62,848 bases of DNA from CAZPGL01 sp964586175 (GTDB lineage: Bacteria > Actinomycetota > Acidimicrobiia > Acidimicrobiales > MedAcidi-G1). The position numbers and the translations under genes were made by a program. Below are positions 25,516 through 35,672 of the stretch, in pieces. The notes under the pieces were generated by a model. It did no database searches. It was not told the DNA's origin and worked only from the letters and a program-made list of their open reading frames with translations. The stretch spans positions 1 to 62,848 of the forward strand of contig CAZPGL010000007.1 of assembly GCA_964586175.1 (NCBI GenBank), read 5' to 3'. Each line of letters starts with the position of its first letter. The first letter of the stretch is position 1.

Positions 25516-25839
25516 TTCGTTCGGGACTCCTCGGCGGCTGGACGGGCGGGTTCGTGAATCTATGCACAAGCGGGTGCGGGCACCATGGTAACCGACCGAC
25601 GCCAGACGCGGTGCGCCTCTCGTCGGGTGCTGTGCAAGTTCGCCGTTGTCTACCACGACAGGGCCGCAGCGAACTACCCCCATTCGCTCCCCGGGGTCCG
25701 CTCCGGGTGCCGTTGACGCCACCCGGAGGCCCGCCGGCCCGAACTGCGCCGCGGCACCCAGGCGGCCCGCTAACCTGCCCGCCGTGCACGAAGGCGTCGC
25801 AACCCGGCGTCCCGCCCACGTTCCGCCCCGGAGGCCGCG
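25516..25839 (+). other. Divergent intergenic region of 324 bp
   Basis: Lies between the minus-strand bc-nuo operon and the plus-strand cytochrome c gene and contains no protein-like reading frame. It holds the Rex-like palindrome at 25552-25569, a possible minus-strand -10 (TAGATT) within that palindrome, and a GGAGG ribosome-binding site before the TTG start at 25840. Nothing else was recognised. Confidence 0.6.
25552..25569. promoter_or_regulatory. Candidate Rex operator for bc-nuo operon
   Basis: TCGTGAATCTATGCACAA matches the Rex consensus TTGTGAA-N4-TTCACAA at 12 of 14 defined positions; the mismatches are at 25553 and 25564. It lies 37-54 nt upstream of the first operon gene and overlaps a TAGATT box on the minus strand, as a repressor site would. 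Rex is encoded in this window and is known in actinobacteria to repress respiratory operons when NADH is low. Not tested. Confidence 0.5.
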
Positions 25840-26592
25840 TTGACCGAAATCCCCGAGCACCTTTTGAAGCGTGCACGAGACGCGCGTGCCGCCAAGACGG
25901 GTGAGGGTCCGGCAGACGAACCAGCCGAGACCGCACCGGCCGTCGCCGAACAGGCTGCACCGGCCGTCGCCGAAGAGGCCGCCGCTCCCGCCGTCGAGGC
26001 CCCCCCGGCACCCGTGGCCCCGTACATCGCCGCCGAAGCGACCCGCAAGAAGGTTCCGTGGTGGGCAGCCAGCGCCCTCATCATGTTGCCGCTCTGGGCC
26101 TTCACCTACGTCGGCACCCTCGAGCGCCCGCCCCAGGAGGCCACCGGCGTCCTCGCCGAAGGCGACCACGTCTACGCCGCCCGCTGCGCCAGCTGCCACG
26201 GCGCCACCGGTGGCGGCGGCAGCGGCTACGCGCTGGCCGACGGCGAGGTGCTCACCACCTTCCCGACGGTCGCCGGCCACATCGAGTGGGTCGTCAAGGG
26301 CTCCGACGGTTACGGCCTCGGCAACCCGTACGGCGATGCGGCCCAAGGCCGGGTCGTGGCCGGCGGCATGCCCGGATGGGGTGACGTGCTCACCGCCGAG
26401 GAACTGGTCGGGGTCGTGCTCCATGAACGGGCCCGCCTGTCCGGTTCGGCCGACGACGCCGCCCTGGCCGAGGCCGTCGACCACGCCATCCACGCCGGCG
26501 ATCTCCACCTCCCGGAGCACTTCGATCCGGCGACGGTCACCGTCGAGGAGATCGACGCCCTGCTGGCTTCGATCGCCGGCGACGATCACTAG
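25840..26592 (+). CDS. Membrane-anchored monoheme cytochrome c
   Basis: 250 aa from TTG 25840, with GGAGG about 7 nt upstream. The N-terminus MTEIPEHLLKRARDA closely matches that of the subunit-IV-like protein. An Ala/Pro/Glu linker leads to one membrane helix (about 75-92) and a c-type heme site CASCH at 116-120. GGMPGWG probably supplies the Met ligand. It is divergent from the bc operon and likely carries electrons from the bc complex to a terminal oxidase that lies outside the window. Confidence 0.88.
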   Translation: MTEIPEHLLKRARDARAAKTGEGPADEPAETAPAVAEQAAPAVAEEAAAPAVEAPPAPVAPYIAAEATRKKVPWWAASALIMLPLWAFTYVGTLERPPQEATGVLAEGDHVYAARCASCHGATGGGGSGYALADGEVLTTFPTVAGHIEWVVKGSDGYGLGNPYGDAAQGRVVAGGMPGWGDVLTAEELVGVVLHERARLSGSADDAALAEAVDHAIHAGDLHLPEHFDPATVTVEEIDALLASIAGDDH

Positions 26593-26656
26593 GCAGGGGC
26601 GACGGTCCCCGAGGGACCGACAACGATGACCGCTCCCATCCGAGCATCCGTTTCCC

Positions 26657-27919
26657 ATGGCTGAACGCGTCCACGACCTGCTGGTCGTCGGGGGCGGTCC
26701 GGCCGGTGCGGCCACCGCCTACTGGGCGGCCGAAGCCGGCCTCGACACGGCGTTCGTCGAGCGCAAGACGTTCCCCCGGGAAAAGACGTGCGGCGACGGG
26801 CTGACCCCCCGGGCCGTCCACCAACTCGTCGAGATGGGCCTCGCCGACCGCCTGGCCGGCTACCACCGCTTCGACGGCCTCCGGGCCATCGCCCACGGCC
26901 GCACCCTCGAGATGCGTTGGCCCGACCACGGCGTCTACCCCCAGCACGGCTATGTGGTGCGACGCTGTGACCTCGACACGTTCGTGGCCGAGCATGCGGT
27001 GGCCGCCGGCGCCACCCTCCACCAGGGCACCGAGGGTGTCCGGCCCATCGACGGCGGCAACGGCCGGCTGGCCGGAGCCGTCGTGCTCGACAAGGCGACC
27101 GGCACCGAGCACGAGATCAGGTCCCGCTACGTGGTCGTGGCCGACGGTGCCAACTCACGGTTCGGCCGGGCGCTCGGCACCACCCGCGACAAGGGCTACC
27201 CGATGGGTATGGCCATCCGCGGCTACTTCGAGAGCCCCCTCCACGACGACCCGTGGATCGAGAGCTCGCTCGACGTGCGTGACCGCGGCGGCAACGCCAT
27301 GCCCGGCTACGGATGGATCTTCCCGGTCGGCAACGGCACCATCAACGTCGGCATCGGTCTGCTGTCCACCTTCCGCGACTACAAGTCGGTCAACACCAGC
27401 CACCTGTTCGAGGAGTTCGCCCACTCGCTCCCCGACCACTGGCAGATCGACCCCACCGCCCCCATCGCCCCGCCCACCGGAGGCCGCCTGCCGATGGCCG
27501 GATCGGTCGGCCCCAAGGCCGGGCCCAACTGGCTGGTCGTCGGCGACGCCGCAGGCTCGGTCAACCCGTTCAACGGTGAAGGCATCGACTACGCCTACGA
27601 GACCGGCCGACTGGCCGCCGGGCTGATCGCCGAAGCGTCGGCACGCGACGACGGCGTGCTGTCCCGCTACGAGGGCATGCTCGACGAGGAGTACGGCCTG
27701 TACTTCAAGATGGCCAGCCTGTTCGCCCGGGTCATCGGCAACCCCGCCCTCATCCGGGAACTCACCCGGGTCGGTATGCGGTCCAGGCCGCTCATGGAAT
27801 GGGCGCTGCGGGTCATGGCCAACCTGTTGCGCGACGAGGACCGGGGAGCCGCCGAGGCCGCCTACGGAGCCATCGCCGGTGCAGTGCGGCTCGTGCCCGA
27901 CCGCCTCGTCCGCACCTGA
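26657..27919 (+). CDS. menJ: Geranylgeranyl-reductase family flavoprotein, probable menaquinone reductase
   Basis: 420 aa. The N-terminal FAD fold LLVVGGGPAGAATAYWAAE, then RKTFPREKTCGDGLTPRAV, and WLVVGDAAGSVNPFNGEGIDYA near the middle are diagnostic of the GG-reductase family. In mycobacteria MenJ saturates one isoprene unit of menaquinone. The neighbouring menaquinol-using complexes support that substrate, but archaeal-type lipid reductases share the fold. There is a 64-bp gap after the cytochrome c gene and no strong ribosome-binding site. Confidence 0.8.
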   Translation: MAERVHDLLVVGGGPAGAATAYWAAEAGLDTAFVERKTFPREKTCGDGLTPRAVHQLVEMGLADRLAGYHRFDGLRAIAHGRTLEMRWPDHGVYPQHGYVVRRCDLDTFVAEHAVAAGATLHQGTEGVRPIDGGNGRLAGAVVLDKATGTEHEIRSRYVVVADGANSRFGRALGTTRDKGYPMGMAIRGYFESPLHDDPWIESSLDVRDRGGNAMPGYGWIFPVGNGTINVGIGLLSTFRDYKSVNTSHLFEEFAHSLPDHWQIDPTAPIAPPTGGRLPMAGSVGPKAGPNWLVVGDAAGSVNPFNGEGIDYAYETGRLAAGLIAEASARDDGVLSRYEGMLDEEYGLYFKMASLFARVIGNPALIRELTRVGMRSRPLMEWALRVMANLLRDEDRGAAEAAYGAIAGAVRLVPDRLVRT

Positions 27920-27979
27920 GGCATCGCCGATGACCGGCCATGGCGCCGTTACGGGTGCCGTTGCGGGGAGAATGGCCGG

Positions 27980-29602
27980 ATGAGCGCGCTGACCGACGCC
28001 GCGGTGTGGACCGACCTGGTGCACCGTCGCGACGCCGACCGGGCGACAACGCTGCGTGACCGGTTCGCCACCGACCCCGACCGGGCGACCTCGCTCGGAT
28101 TCACCGTCGGCGATCTGTGGATCGATGTCTCCAAGCAGCCCATCGACACCGACCTCGTCGACGGACTGTTCCGGCTGGCCGACCAGCGCGGCGTCCACGA
28201 CCTGCTGACCGACATGATGGGCGGCGGCGCCGTCAACCCGACCGAGGGACGACCGGCCCTCCACACCGCGCTGCGGGCCCCTGTCGGTTCAGTGATCGAG
28301 GTCGGCGGTGCCGACGTCGTCGCCGGGGTGCACGCCACCCTGGACCGCATGGCCGCGTTGGCCGACGATCTGCGGGCCGGACGGCTCGTCGGCGCCACCG
28401 GCCACACCATCCGGGCCGTGGTCAGCCTCGGTATCGGCGGATCACACCTGGGGCCGGCCATGGCCGCCGAGGCCCTGGCCGACCTGGCCCACCCCGACAT
28501 CGAGGTGCGCTGGTCGTCCAACCTGGACGGCGCCGACGTGGCAACGGCCCTCGACGGCCTCGACCCGGCGGCGACCCTGGTGGTCGTGTGCTCCAAGTCG
28601 TTCACCACCGTCGAGACCATGACCGCCGCGGCGACCGCCGGCGCCTGGCTGCAGGCATCGGTGGGCGACGACGTGTCCGCCCACCTCGTCGCCGCCACCG
28701 CGGCCCCCGACCGGGCGGTGGCCGCCGGCTTCGACCCAGCCGCCGTCTTCACCTTCCCCGAATGGGTCGGCGGGCGGTTCTCCCTGCCGTCCGCGGTGTC
28801 GTTGGGTCTGATGGTCGCCATCGGCCCTGCGGCGTTCGGCGAGATGCTGGCCGGCATGCACACCGTCGACCGGCACGTCGGCGACGACCCACGCAGCGGG
28901 CCGCTCCTGCTCGGCCTGCTCGACGTGTGGCACCGGTCGGCCCTCGGTGCGGGGTCACTGGCCGTAGTGCCCTACAGCCACCGGCTCCGACGGTTCCCCG
29001 AGCACCTGAGCCAGGTGATGATGGAGAGCCTCGGCAAGCGGGTGCGGTTCGACGGCGGCGAGGTCGACGGCCCGACCGGCACCGTCGTCTGGGGTGCACC
29101 GGGCACCGACGGCCAGCACGCCTTCTTCCAGTTGCTGCACCAGGGCACCGACGTCGTCCCCGTCGACCTCATCGGCGTGGCCCGTCCCGGCGTCGATCCC
29201 CGCGACGCCCACCATGACGCGCTGATCGCCAACCTGCTCGCCCAGGCCGAAGCCCTGGCGTTCGGCCGCACCGCCGACGAGGTGGCGGCCACTGGCTGCC
29301 CGCCCGAGCTGGTCCCCCACCGGACGTTCCCCGGAGACCGCCCGTCGACGGTGATCCTGGCCCCCGAGCTGTCGCCTTCGACCCTTGGCCAGTTGGTCGC
29401 CCTCTACGAACACCGCACGGTCGCCGCCGCCGCGGTGTGGGGCATCAACCCATTCGACCAGTGGGGTGTCGAGTTGGGCAAACAGCTGGCGGTGCGCCTC
29501 ACCGAGGAGCTGAGGGCCGACGCCGATGGGGCGCCTCCCGCCCACGACGCCTCGACCAACGCCCTCATCGCCCGGTACCGGGCATGGCGGGGACGGGACT
29601 GA
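27980..29602 (+). CDS. pgi: Glucose-6-phosphate isomerase
   Basis: Interconverts glucose-6-phosphate and fructose-6-phosphate in the cytosol. 540 aa, normal length. Motifs: VVSLGIGGSHLGPAMAAEAL, VVCSKSFTTVETM (phosphate loop) and WGINPFDQWGVELGKQLA near the C-terminus with the catalytic Lys. GGAG lies 9 nt before the ATG. It converges on hemL with one base between the stop codons. Confidence 0.96.
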   Translation: MSALTDAAVWTDLVHRRDADRATTLRDRFATDPDRATSLGFTVGDLWIDVSKQPIDTDLVDGLFRLADQRGVHDLLTDMMGGGAVNPTEGRPALHTALRAPVGSVIEVGGADVVAGVHATLDRMAALADDLRAGRLVGATGHTIRAVVSLGIGGSHLGPAMAAEALADLAHPDIEVRWSSNLDGADVATALDGLDPAATLVVVCSKSFTTVETMTAAATAGAWLQASVGDDVSAHLVAATAAPDRAVAAGFDPAAVFTFPEWVGGRFSLPSAVSLGLMVAIGPAAFGEMLAGMHTVDRHVGDDPRSGPLLLGLLDVWHRSALGAGSLAVVPYSHRLRRFPEHLSQVMMESLGKRVRFDGGEVDGPTGTVVWGAPGTDGQHAFFQLLHQGTDVVPVDLIGVARPGVDPRDAHHDALIANLLAQAEALAFGRTADEVAATGCPPELVPHRTFPGDRPSTVILAPELSPSTLGQLVALYEHRTVAAAAVWGINPFDQWGVELGKQLAVRLTEELRADADGAPPAHDASTNALIARYRAWRGRD

Positions 29603-29603
29603 G

Positions 29604-30871
<1,268 letters not shown>

Positions 30872-30875
<4 letters not shown>

Positions 30876-31849
30876 GACGCGAGGGCCTCGGCGGCGCGTC
30901 GGGCCAGGTAGGTCAGGATGAAGTCGGACCCGGCCCGCTTGATGGCCAACAGGTGCTCCATGCCGACGGCGTCACCGTCGATCCAGCCATTGGCCGCCGC
31001 GGCCTCGACCATCGCGTACTCGCCGCTCACGTGATACGCGCCCAGCGGGACGTCGACCTCCTCGCGAGCCCGCACGATGACGTCCAGGTAGGAAACGGCC
31101 GGCTTGACCATCACCATGTCGGCGCCCTCGGCCAGGTCGAGACGGATCTCGGTAAGGGCCTCGCGGGCGTTGGGCGGGTCCTGCTGGTAGCCACGGCGGT
31201 CGCCGCCGTCGGCGATCTCGACGTCGACGGCGTCGCGGAACGGCCCGTACAGCGCCGAGGCGTACTTGGCCGCGTAGGCCAGGATCGAGGTGTGCTGGTG
31301 TCCGGCGTCGTCGAGGGCGGAGCGGATGGCCGCCACCTGGCCGTCCATCATCCCCGACGGTGCGGTCACGTGGGCTCCGGCCGCGGCCTGGGCGACGGCG
31401 GCCCGCTGGTACAGCTCGAGGGTGGCGTCGTTGTCGACGGTGCCGTCGGCGGCCACGATGCCGCAGTGGCCGTGGTCGGTGTACTCGTCGACGCACAGGT
31501 CAGCCATGAGCACCATGTCGTCGCCGACGTCACCGCGCAGGTCGGCCAGGGCGGTCTGGACGATGCCGTCCGGGTTCCAGGCCTCGGAGCCGACGGCGTC
31601 CTTGTGTTCGGGAATGCCGAACAGGATGACCGCCGGCACCCCGAGGTCACGCAGCTCGGCCACCTCGGCCCGCAGGCTGGCCCGGGTGTGCTGCACGACA
31701 CCGGGCAGGGAGGCCACCGGCTCCGGGGCGTCGATGCCCTGGCGGACGAACAGTGGGGCCACCAGGTCGTCGACGGACAGGCGGGTCTCGGCGACCAGAC
31801 GGCGCAGGGCCGCGGTGCGCCGCAGGCGGCGGGGTCGACGGTCGATCAC
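30872..31849 (-). CDS. hemB: Delta-aminolevulinic acid dehydratase (porphobilinogen synthase)
   Basis: Condenses two 5-aminolevulinate molecules to porphobilinogen. 325 aa. The cysteine-rich metal site DLCVDEYTDHGHCGIV suggests a zinc-type enzyme. The active-site lysine segment is MVKPAVSYLDVI. The GTG start has no ribosome-binding site, but a TAGGCT box lies 7 nt upstream, so hemBL may also have its own leaderless promoter. It is separated from hemD by 20 bp. Confidence 0.97.
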
Positions 31850-31856
31850 GGCGTTG

Positions 31857-31862
31857 AGCCTA
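31857..31862 (-). promoter_or_regulatory. Putative leaderless -10 box for hemB
   Basis: TAGGCT on the minus strand, 7 nt before the hemB GTG; it fits TANNNT. It would give hemB and hemL a promoter independent of rex-hemACD. Confidence 0.45.
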
Positions 31863-31869
31863 CGAAGGA

Positions 31870-32604
31870 TCAGCGGTGTTCGGCCCAGCGGACGGCCGCG
31901 GCGACCAAGCCGGCCACCGAGTAGGGCTCGGCGACGTGGACGTCGTAGCCGGCGTCACCGGCTGCGGCGGCGCTGATCGGGCCGATGCAGACCGCTGTCC
32001 GGGGACCATCGCCGCCGACCAGATCGGTGAAGCGCCGGACGGTGGATTCGGCGGTGAAGGTGACGGCGTCGGCGGCTTGGGCGTCGGCAAGCGTCACCGG
32101 ATCGACGTCGGGTTCGACGTTGCGGTAGGCGACGACCTCGTCGACGGTCCAGCCGGCGGCCCGCAGACCGTCGGGGAGTACGTCGCGGCCGGTCTCGGCC
32201 CGGGCCAGCAGCACCCGGCCCCCGGTATCGGGGGGTGCCGGGAACTCGTCGAGCAGTGACTCGGCGACGGCCCGGGTGGGCACCAGGTGGACGGGGTGGC
32301 CGGCGCCGATCAGGGGCTCGGCCGTCTTGGGGCCCACGGCGGCGAACCGGACGTCGACGTCGGCGGGCAGCGCATCGGCGACCCGGCGGGCCCCGTTGGG
32401 CGACGTAACGACGATCCAATCGAGATCGGCGGTCGATGCCAACGCGGACCGCAAGGCGACGCCGCTGTCGGCCGGGTCGGCGATGGCCACCACCGGTAGT
32501 TCGATGACCGTCGCCCCTTCGGCCGCCAGGGCGGCGCTCAGCGAGCCGGCCTGATCGGTCGCTCGGGTGACGACCACGGTACGGCCGGCCAGCGGGGCGC
32601 TCAT
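31870..32604 (-). CDS. hemD: Uroporphyrinogen-III synthase
   Basis: Closes hydroxymethylbilane to uroporphyrinogen III. 244 aa, a poorly conserved family. Recognisable parts are GRTVVVTRATDQAGSL at the N-terminus, WIVVTSPNGARRVADAL and VTFTAESTVRRFTDL. The ATG overlaps the hemC stop by 4 bp. Context between hemC and hemB makes the call firm. Confidence 0.92.
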   Translation of the reverse strand: MSAPLAGRTVVVTRATDQAGSLSAALAAEGATVIELPVVAIADPADSGVALRSALASTADLDWIVVTSPNGARRVADALPADVDVRFAAVGPKTAEPLIGAGHPVHLVPTRAVAESLLDEFPAPPDTGGRVLLARAETGRDVLPDGLRAAGWTVDEVVAYRNVEPDVDPVTLADAQAADAVTFTAESTVRRFTDLVGGDGPRTAVCIGPISAAAAGDAGYDVHVAEPYSVAGLVAAAVRWAEHR

Positions 32605-33512
32605 CGGCTGGCCAGCAACCCGGCGCCGCCACGGTCGTCCAATAGGTGGCGGGCCACGGCCCGCCCCTCGGCCGGCCCGTCGGCACCCGAGCGGGTCTCG
32701 GTGATCAGGGTTGCGCCGTCGAGCGACGACAGGGCGCCGGTGATCGACACGTGGTCTCCGTCGAGCACCGCGTGGGCGGCGATCGGCAGGTCGCAGCCGG
32801 CGCCCAACTCGGCCAGGAACGCCCGTTCAGCGGCCACCGTGCGGTGCGCCATCCGATCGTCGATGGCGTGCAGCAGATCGAGCACCGCGTCGTCGCCGTT
32901 TCGACACTCGACGGCTAGCGCCCCCTGGGCCACCTGGGGAAGCAGCACCGTCGGATCCAGCAAGTCGACGACCACCGGGGTGAGGCCCAATCGGTCGAGG
33001 GCAGCCGCGGCGACGACGACGGCGTCGACCTCGGCGACCTCGTCGAGGACGGCCAACCGGGTGGCCACGTTGCCCCGCAGGCCCCGGAACACGAGATCGG
33101 GACGTCGATGGGCCAGGTGGGCCCGGCGACGGATGGAGCCGGTGGCGACCACCGCCCCGTCTGCCAGGTCGCGCCAGCGGCACCCGACCAGGGCGTCGCG
33201 GGGATCGGCCCGTTCGGGCACGGCCGCCAGGGTCAACCCGGGGGTCGGTGCCCCGGGGAGGTCCTTGGCCGAGTGGACGGCGATGTCGGCCCGACCGTCG
33301 AGCACCGCGGCCTGGACCTCCTTGACGAACACCCCCTGACCCCCCAACTGTTCGAGCGGGGTGGTGCGGTCACGATCACCGGTCGTCTCGACGACGACGG
33401 TCTCGACCGCCACGGCTGGGTCGGCGGCCCGCAACAGGGCGGCGACACGGTCGGCCTGCCAGCGTGCCAGGGCGCTACCCCGGGTGGCGGCCCTGATGTG
33501 TGTGGCCGACAA
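32601..33512 (-). CDS. hemC: Hydroxymethylbilane synthase (porphobilinogen deaminase)
   Basis: Polymerises four porphobilinogens. 303 aa. Motifs: IRAATRGSALARWQAD, IAVHSAKDLPG and RRRAHLAHRRPDL. The dipyrromethane-cofactor cysteine is C240 in ELGAGCDLPIAA. The start is TTG 33512, 6 bp after the hemA stop; no better start is seen near the conserved N-terminus. Confidence 0.95.
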   Translation of the reverse strand: MSATHIRAATRGSALARWQADRVAALLRAADPAVAVETVVVETTGDRDRTTPLEQLGGQGVFVKEVQAAVLDGRADIAVHSAKDLPGAPTPGLTLAAVPERADPRDALVGCRWRDLADGAVVATGSIRRRAHLAHRRPDLVFRGLRGNVATRLAVLDEVAEVDAVVVAAAALDRLGLTPVVVDLLDPTVLLPQVAQGALAVECRNGDDAVLDLLHAIDDRMAHRTVAAERAFLAELGAGCDLPIAAHAVLDGDHVSITGALSSLDGATLITETRSGADGPAEGRAVARHLLDDRGGAGLLASR

Positions 33513-33518
33513 CGCGGC

Positions 33519-34778
33519 CTACAGGTCGAACAGGTCGCGGAGGGCTTCGGCCAGGCGTTCGCCGCGGGCCGTGCCGGCGGCGTCCTTCATACGGACCGTG
33601 GGTTCGTGGAGCATCTTGCCGACGATGCCGGCGACCAACGCCTCGACGGTGGCCCGCTGCGCGTCGTCGAGGTCGGCCAGCTTGCCGGCGAAGCGGTCCA
33701 TCTCGCCGCTGCGGACGGTTTCGGCCCGGGCCCGCAGGCTGGCCACCAGTGGGGCGACCGACCGGGCAGTGGACTCGTCGACGTACCGGTTCAGCTCGAG
33801 ATCGACGATGGCCTCGACGGCGGTGACCTCACGCTGGCGTTCGCGGATGCCCGCCTCGGCGAAGTCGCGTAGATCGTCCATATCGAGCAGGGTGACGCCG
33901 TCGAGCTCACCGGCCGCCGGGTCGACGTCGCGGGGGACGGCGATGTCGACGATCAGCAGATCGCGTCCGTCGCGGGCGACCACCACGCCGTCAAGGTCGC
34001 CGTGCTCGAGGATGACCGCCGATGCCCCGGTGGAGGTGAGCAGCACGTCGATGTCGGCCAGGTGGCCCGGCAGCTCGTCGAGCCGGACCGGCGTGCCGGC
34101 GAGACGGGCCGCCACATCGACGGCCCGCTCCCAGGTGCGGTTGGCGACGAGGATCTCGGCGACGCCGCCGCCGTGGAGGGCGCGGGCCAGGCCCTCGCCC
34201 ATCTCGCCGGCGCCGACGACGAGGACCCGTCGGCCGGTGAGGCCACCGAGACGCTGGTCGGCCATGGCCACCGCGGCCTGCGAGACCGACGTGATGTTGC
34301 GGGAGATGGCCGTCTCGGTGCGCACCCGTTTGCCGACCTCGAGGGCGTGGCGGAACAGCGGGTTGAGCACGGTGCCGACGGTGCCCTCAGCCGAAGCGGT
34401 CTCCCAGGCGGTGCGGACCTGACCGAGGATCTCGTGTTCGCCGAGCACCGCGGAATCCAGCCCGGACGCCACTGAGAACAGGTGGCGGGCCGCGTCGGCG
34501 TCGTACAGGCCGGTGAGGTGGTCGGCGAACTCCTCGGGTGCCACGTGGGACACCTCGGCGAAGAAGTTGCGGATGTCCTGGTAGGCGCCGTGGAACTTCT
34601 CGGCGAAGACGTACACCTCGATGCGGTTGCAGGTGGAGAGCACCACCGCCTCGGTGATGTGCTCGCGGGATGCCAGGTCGGCCAGGGCCTTGGGCAGCCG
34701 GGACGACGGCACGGTCATGCGCTCGAGCAGATCAAGTGGCACGGTGCGGTGGTTCAGACCGACGACGACGACCGACAC
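33519..34778 (-). CDS. hemA: Glutamyl-tRNA reductase
   Basis: First committed step of C5 heme synthesis, reducing Glu-tRNA to glutamate-1-semialdehyde with NADPH. 419 aa. The catalytic cysteine is C50 in VVLSTCNRIEVYVF. The NADPH fold is RRVLVVGAGEMGEGLA. AGGAG precedes the GTG start at about 9 nt. It lies 146 bp downstream of rex, an order known from Streptomyces (rex-hemACD). Confidence 0.96.
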   Translation of the reverse strand: MSVVVVGLNHRTVPLDLLERMTVPSSRLPKALADLASREHITEAVVLSTCNRIEVYVFAEKFHGAYQDIRNFFAEVSHVAPEEFADHLTGLYDADAARHLFSVASGLDSAVLGEHEILGQVRTAWETASAEGTVGTVLNPLFRHALEVGKRVRTETAISRNITSVSQAAVAMADQRLGGLTGRRVLVVGAGEMGEGLARALHGGGVAEILVANRTWERAVDVAARLAGTPVRLDELPGHLADIDVLLTSTGASAVILEHGDLDGVVVARDGRDLLIVDIAVPRDVDPAAGELDGVTLLDMDDLRDFAEAGIRERQREVTAVEAIVDLELNRYVDESTARSVAPLVASLRARAETVRSGEMDRFAGKLADLDDAQRATVEALVAGIVGKMLHEPTVRMKDAAGTARGERLAEALRDLFDL

Positions 34779-34924
34779 GGGTCGGGTCTCCTATCTGCTG
34801 ATCTTCGGCGCACGGAGGCACCGGGGGGCGGGCGGGGCGACGCCGGCGGGCGAACCGTCGGCGGGCTGGTCAAGCATTCCCGATGCGGCGTCGGTTTTCC
34901 AACCCTTCCCGGCGGTCTGGCCGC

Positions 34925-35584
34925 TCACCCGACCTCCCGGACGGTGAGGTCGCGCCGGTGCTCGTGGTAGCCGAGGATGTGCAGCTCGGTGGCCAGGTCG
35001 ACCTTGCGCAGGTTGACGGTGTCGGGCACCGACAGCACCGCAGGGGCGAAGTTGAGGATGGACCGGATGCCGGCGGCAATGAGCCGGTCGGCGACATCCT
35101 GGGCGTCGGCGGCGGGAATGGCGATGATGCCGACCCCACAGCCGGTCTCGGCCACCACGGCCGGCAGGTCGTCCATGGCCCGGACGGTGACGCCGGCGAT
35201 GCGCTTACCGACCACCAGGGGGTCGGCGTCGACGATGGCCGCCACCGGGAAGCCGCCCGATGCGAAGCCGTCGTAGCGGCTGAGCGCCCGGCCCAGGTTG
35301 CCGGCACCGACGACGAGGACCGGGGTCGGATCGCCGTCGCCCAGTACCAGGCCGATCTGTTGGACGAGGAAGTCGACGTCGTAGCCCACCCCGCGGGTGC
35401 CGTAGGAACCGAGGTAGGACAGGTCCTTGCGGACCTTCGCCGCGTTGACGCCGGCCAGTTCGGCCAGCTCGCTGGACGACACGGTCGTCGTACCGTCGTC
35501 GGCCAGCTCGACGAGACCCCGCAGGTAGATGGGCAGACGGGCCACGGTGGCCTCGGGGACCGTCGCTGGGGGCGTGAGGGCCAT
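34925..35584 (-). CDS. rex: Redox-sensing transcriptional repressor Rex
   Basis: NADH/NAD+-sensing repressor, 219 aa. The N-terminal winged helix includes SSSELAELAGVNAAKVRKDLSYLGSYGTRGVGYD. The Rossmann fold is VLVVGAGNLGRALSRYDGF. NADH binding releases it from DNA in the family. The ATG has a TAGGTT box 6 nt upstream and a Rex operator just beyond it, indicating a leaderless, autoregulated gene. Targets likely include hemACD and possibly the bc-nuo operon. Confidence 0.96.
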   Translation of the reverse strand: MALTPPATVPEATVARLPIYLRGLVELADDGTTTVSSSELAELAGVNAAKVRKDLSYLGSYGTRGVGYDVDFLVQQIGLVLGDGDPTPVLVVGAGNLGRALSRYDGFASGGFPVAAIVDADPLVVGKRIAGVTVRAMDDLPAVVAETGCGVGIIAIPAADAQDVADRLIAAGIRSILNFAPAVLSVPDTVNLRKVDLATELHILGYHEHRRDLTVREVG

Positions 35585-35590
35585 GCCACC

Positions 35591-35596
35591 AACCTA
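35591..35596 (-). promoter_or_regulatory. Putative leaderless -10 box for rex
   Basis: TAGGTT on the minus strand, 6 nt before the rex ATG. The Rex operator at 35603-35618 covers the spacer and -35 side of this promoter. Confidence 0.55.
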
Positions 35597-35602
35597 GGCG
35601 CT

Positions 35603-35618
35603 CGTGAACTGTTTCACT
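35603..35618. promoter_or_regulatory. Rex operator at rex promoter
   Basis: CGTGAACTGTTTCACT contains a perfect GTGAA-N4-TTCAC palindrome (35604-35617), matching the actinobacterial Rex operator core including the C after the first arm. Only the outer T and A positions deviate. It sits 19-34 nt upstream of the rex start and also between rex and the divergent membrane-protein gene. Confidence 0.75.
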
Positions 35619-35658
35619 AGTCATTCGGCGACGGGGTGCCGGACGGGCCCGTGCCCCC

Positions 35659-35664
35659 TACCGT
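35659..35664 (+). promoter_or_regulatory. Putative leaderless -10 box
   Basis: TACCGT, 8 nt before the GTG at 35673; it fits TANNNT. It supports that start for the membrane-protein gene. Confidence 0.4.
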
Positions 35665-35672
35665 GCCCTACC

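Noticed and set aside
25516..26715. Long minus-strand open frame across the divergent spacer and antisense to the cytochrome c gene, in frame with the 151-aa membrane protein
   Set aside because: The extra sequence lacks domains and lies opposite a clear cytochrome c. ATG 25515 has a ribosome-binding site and the hydrophobic N-terminus starts there.
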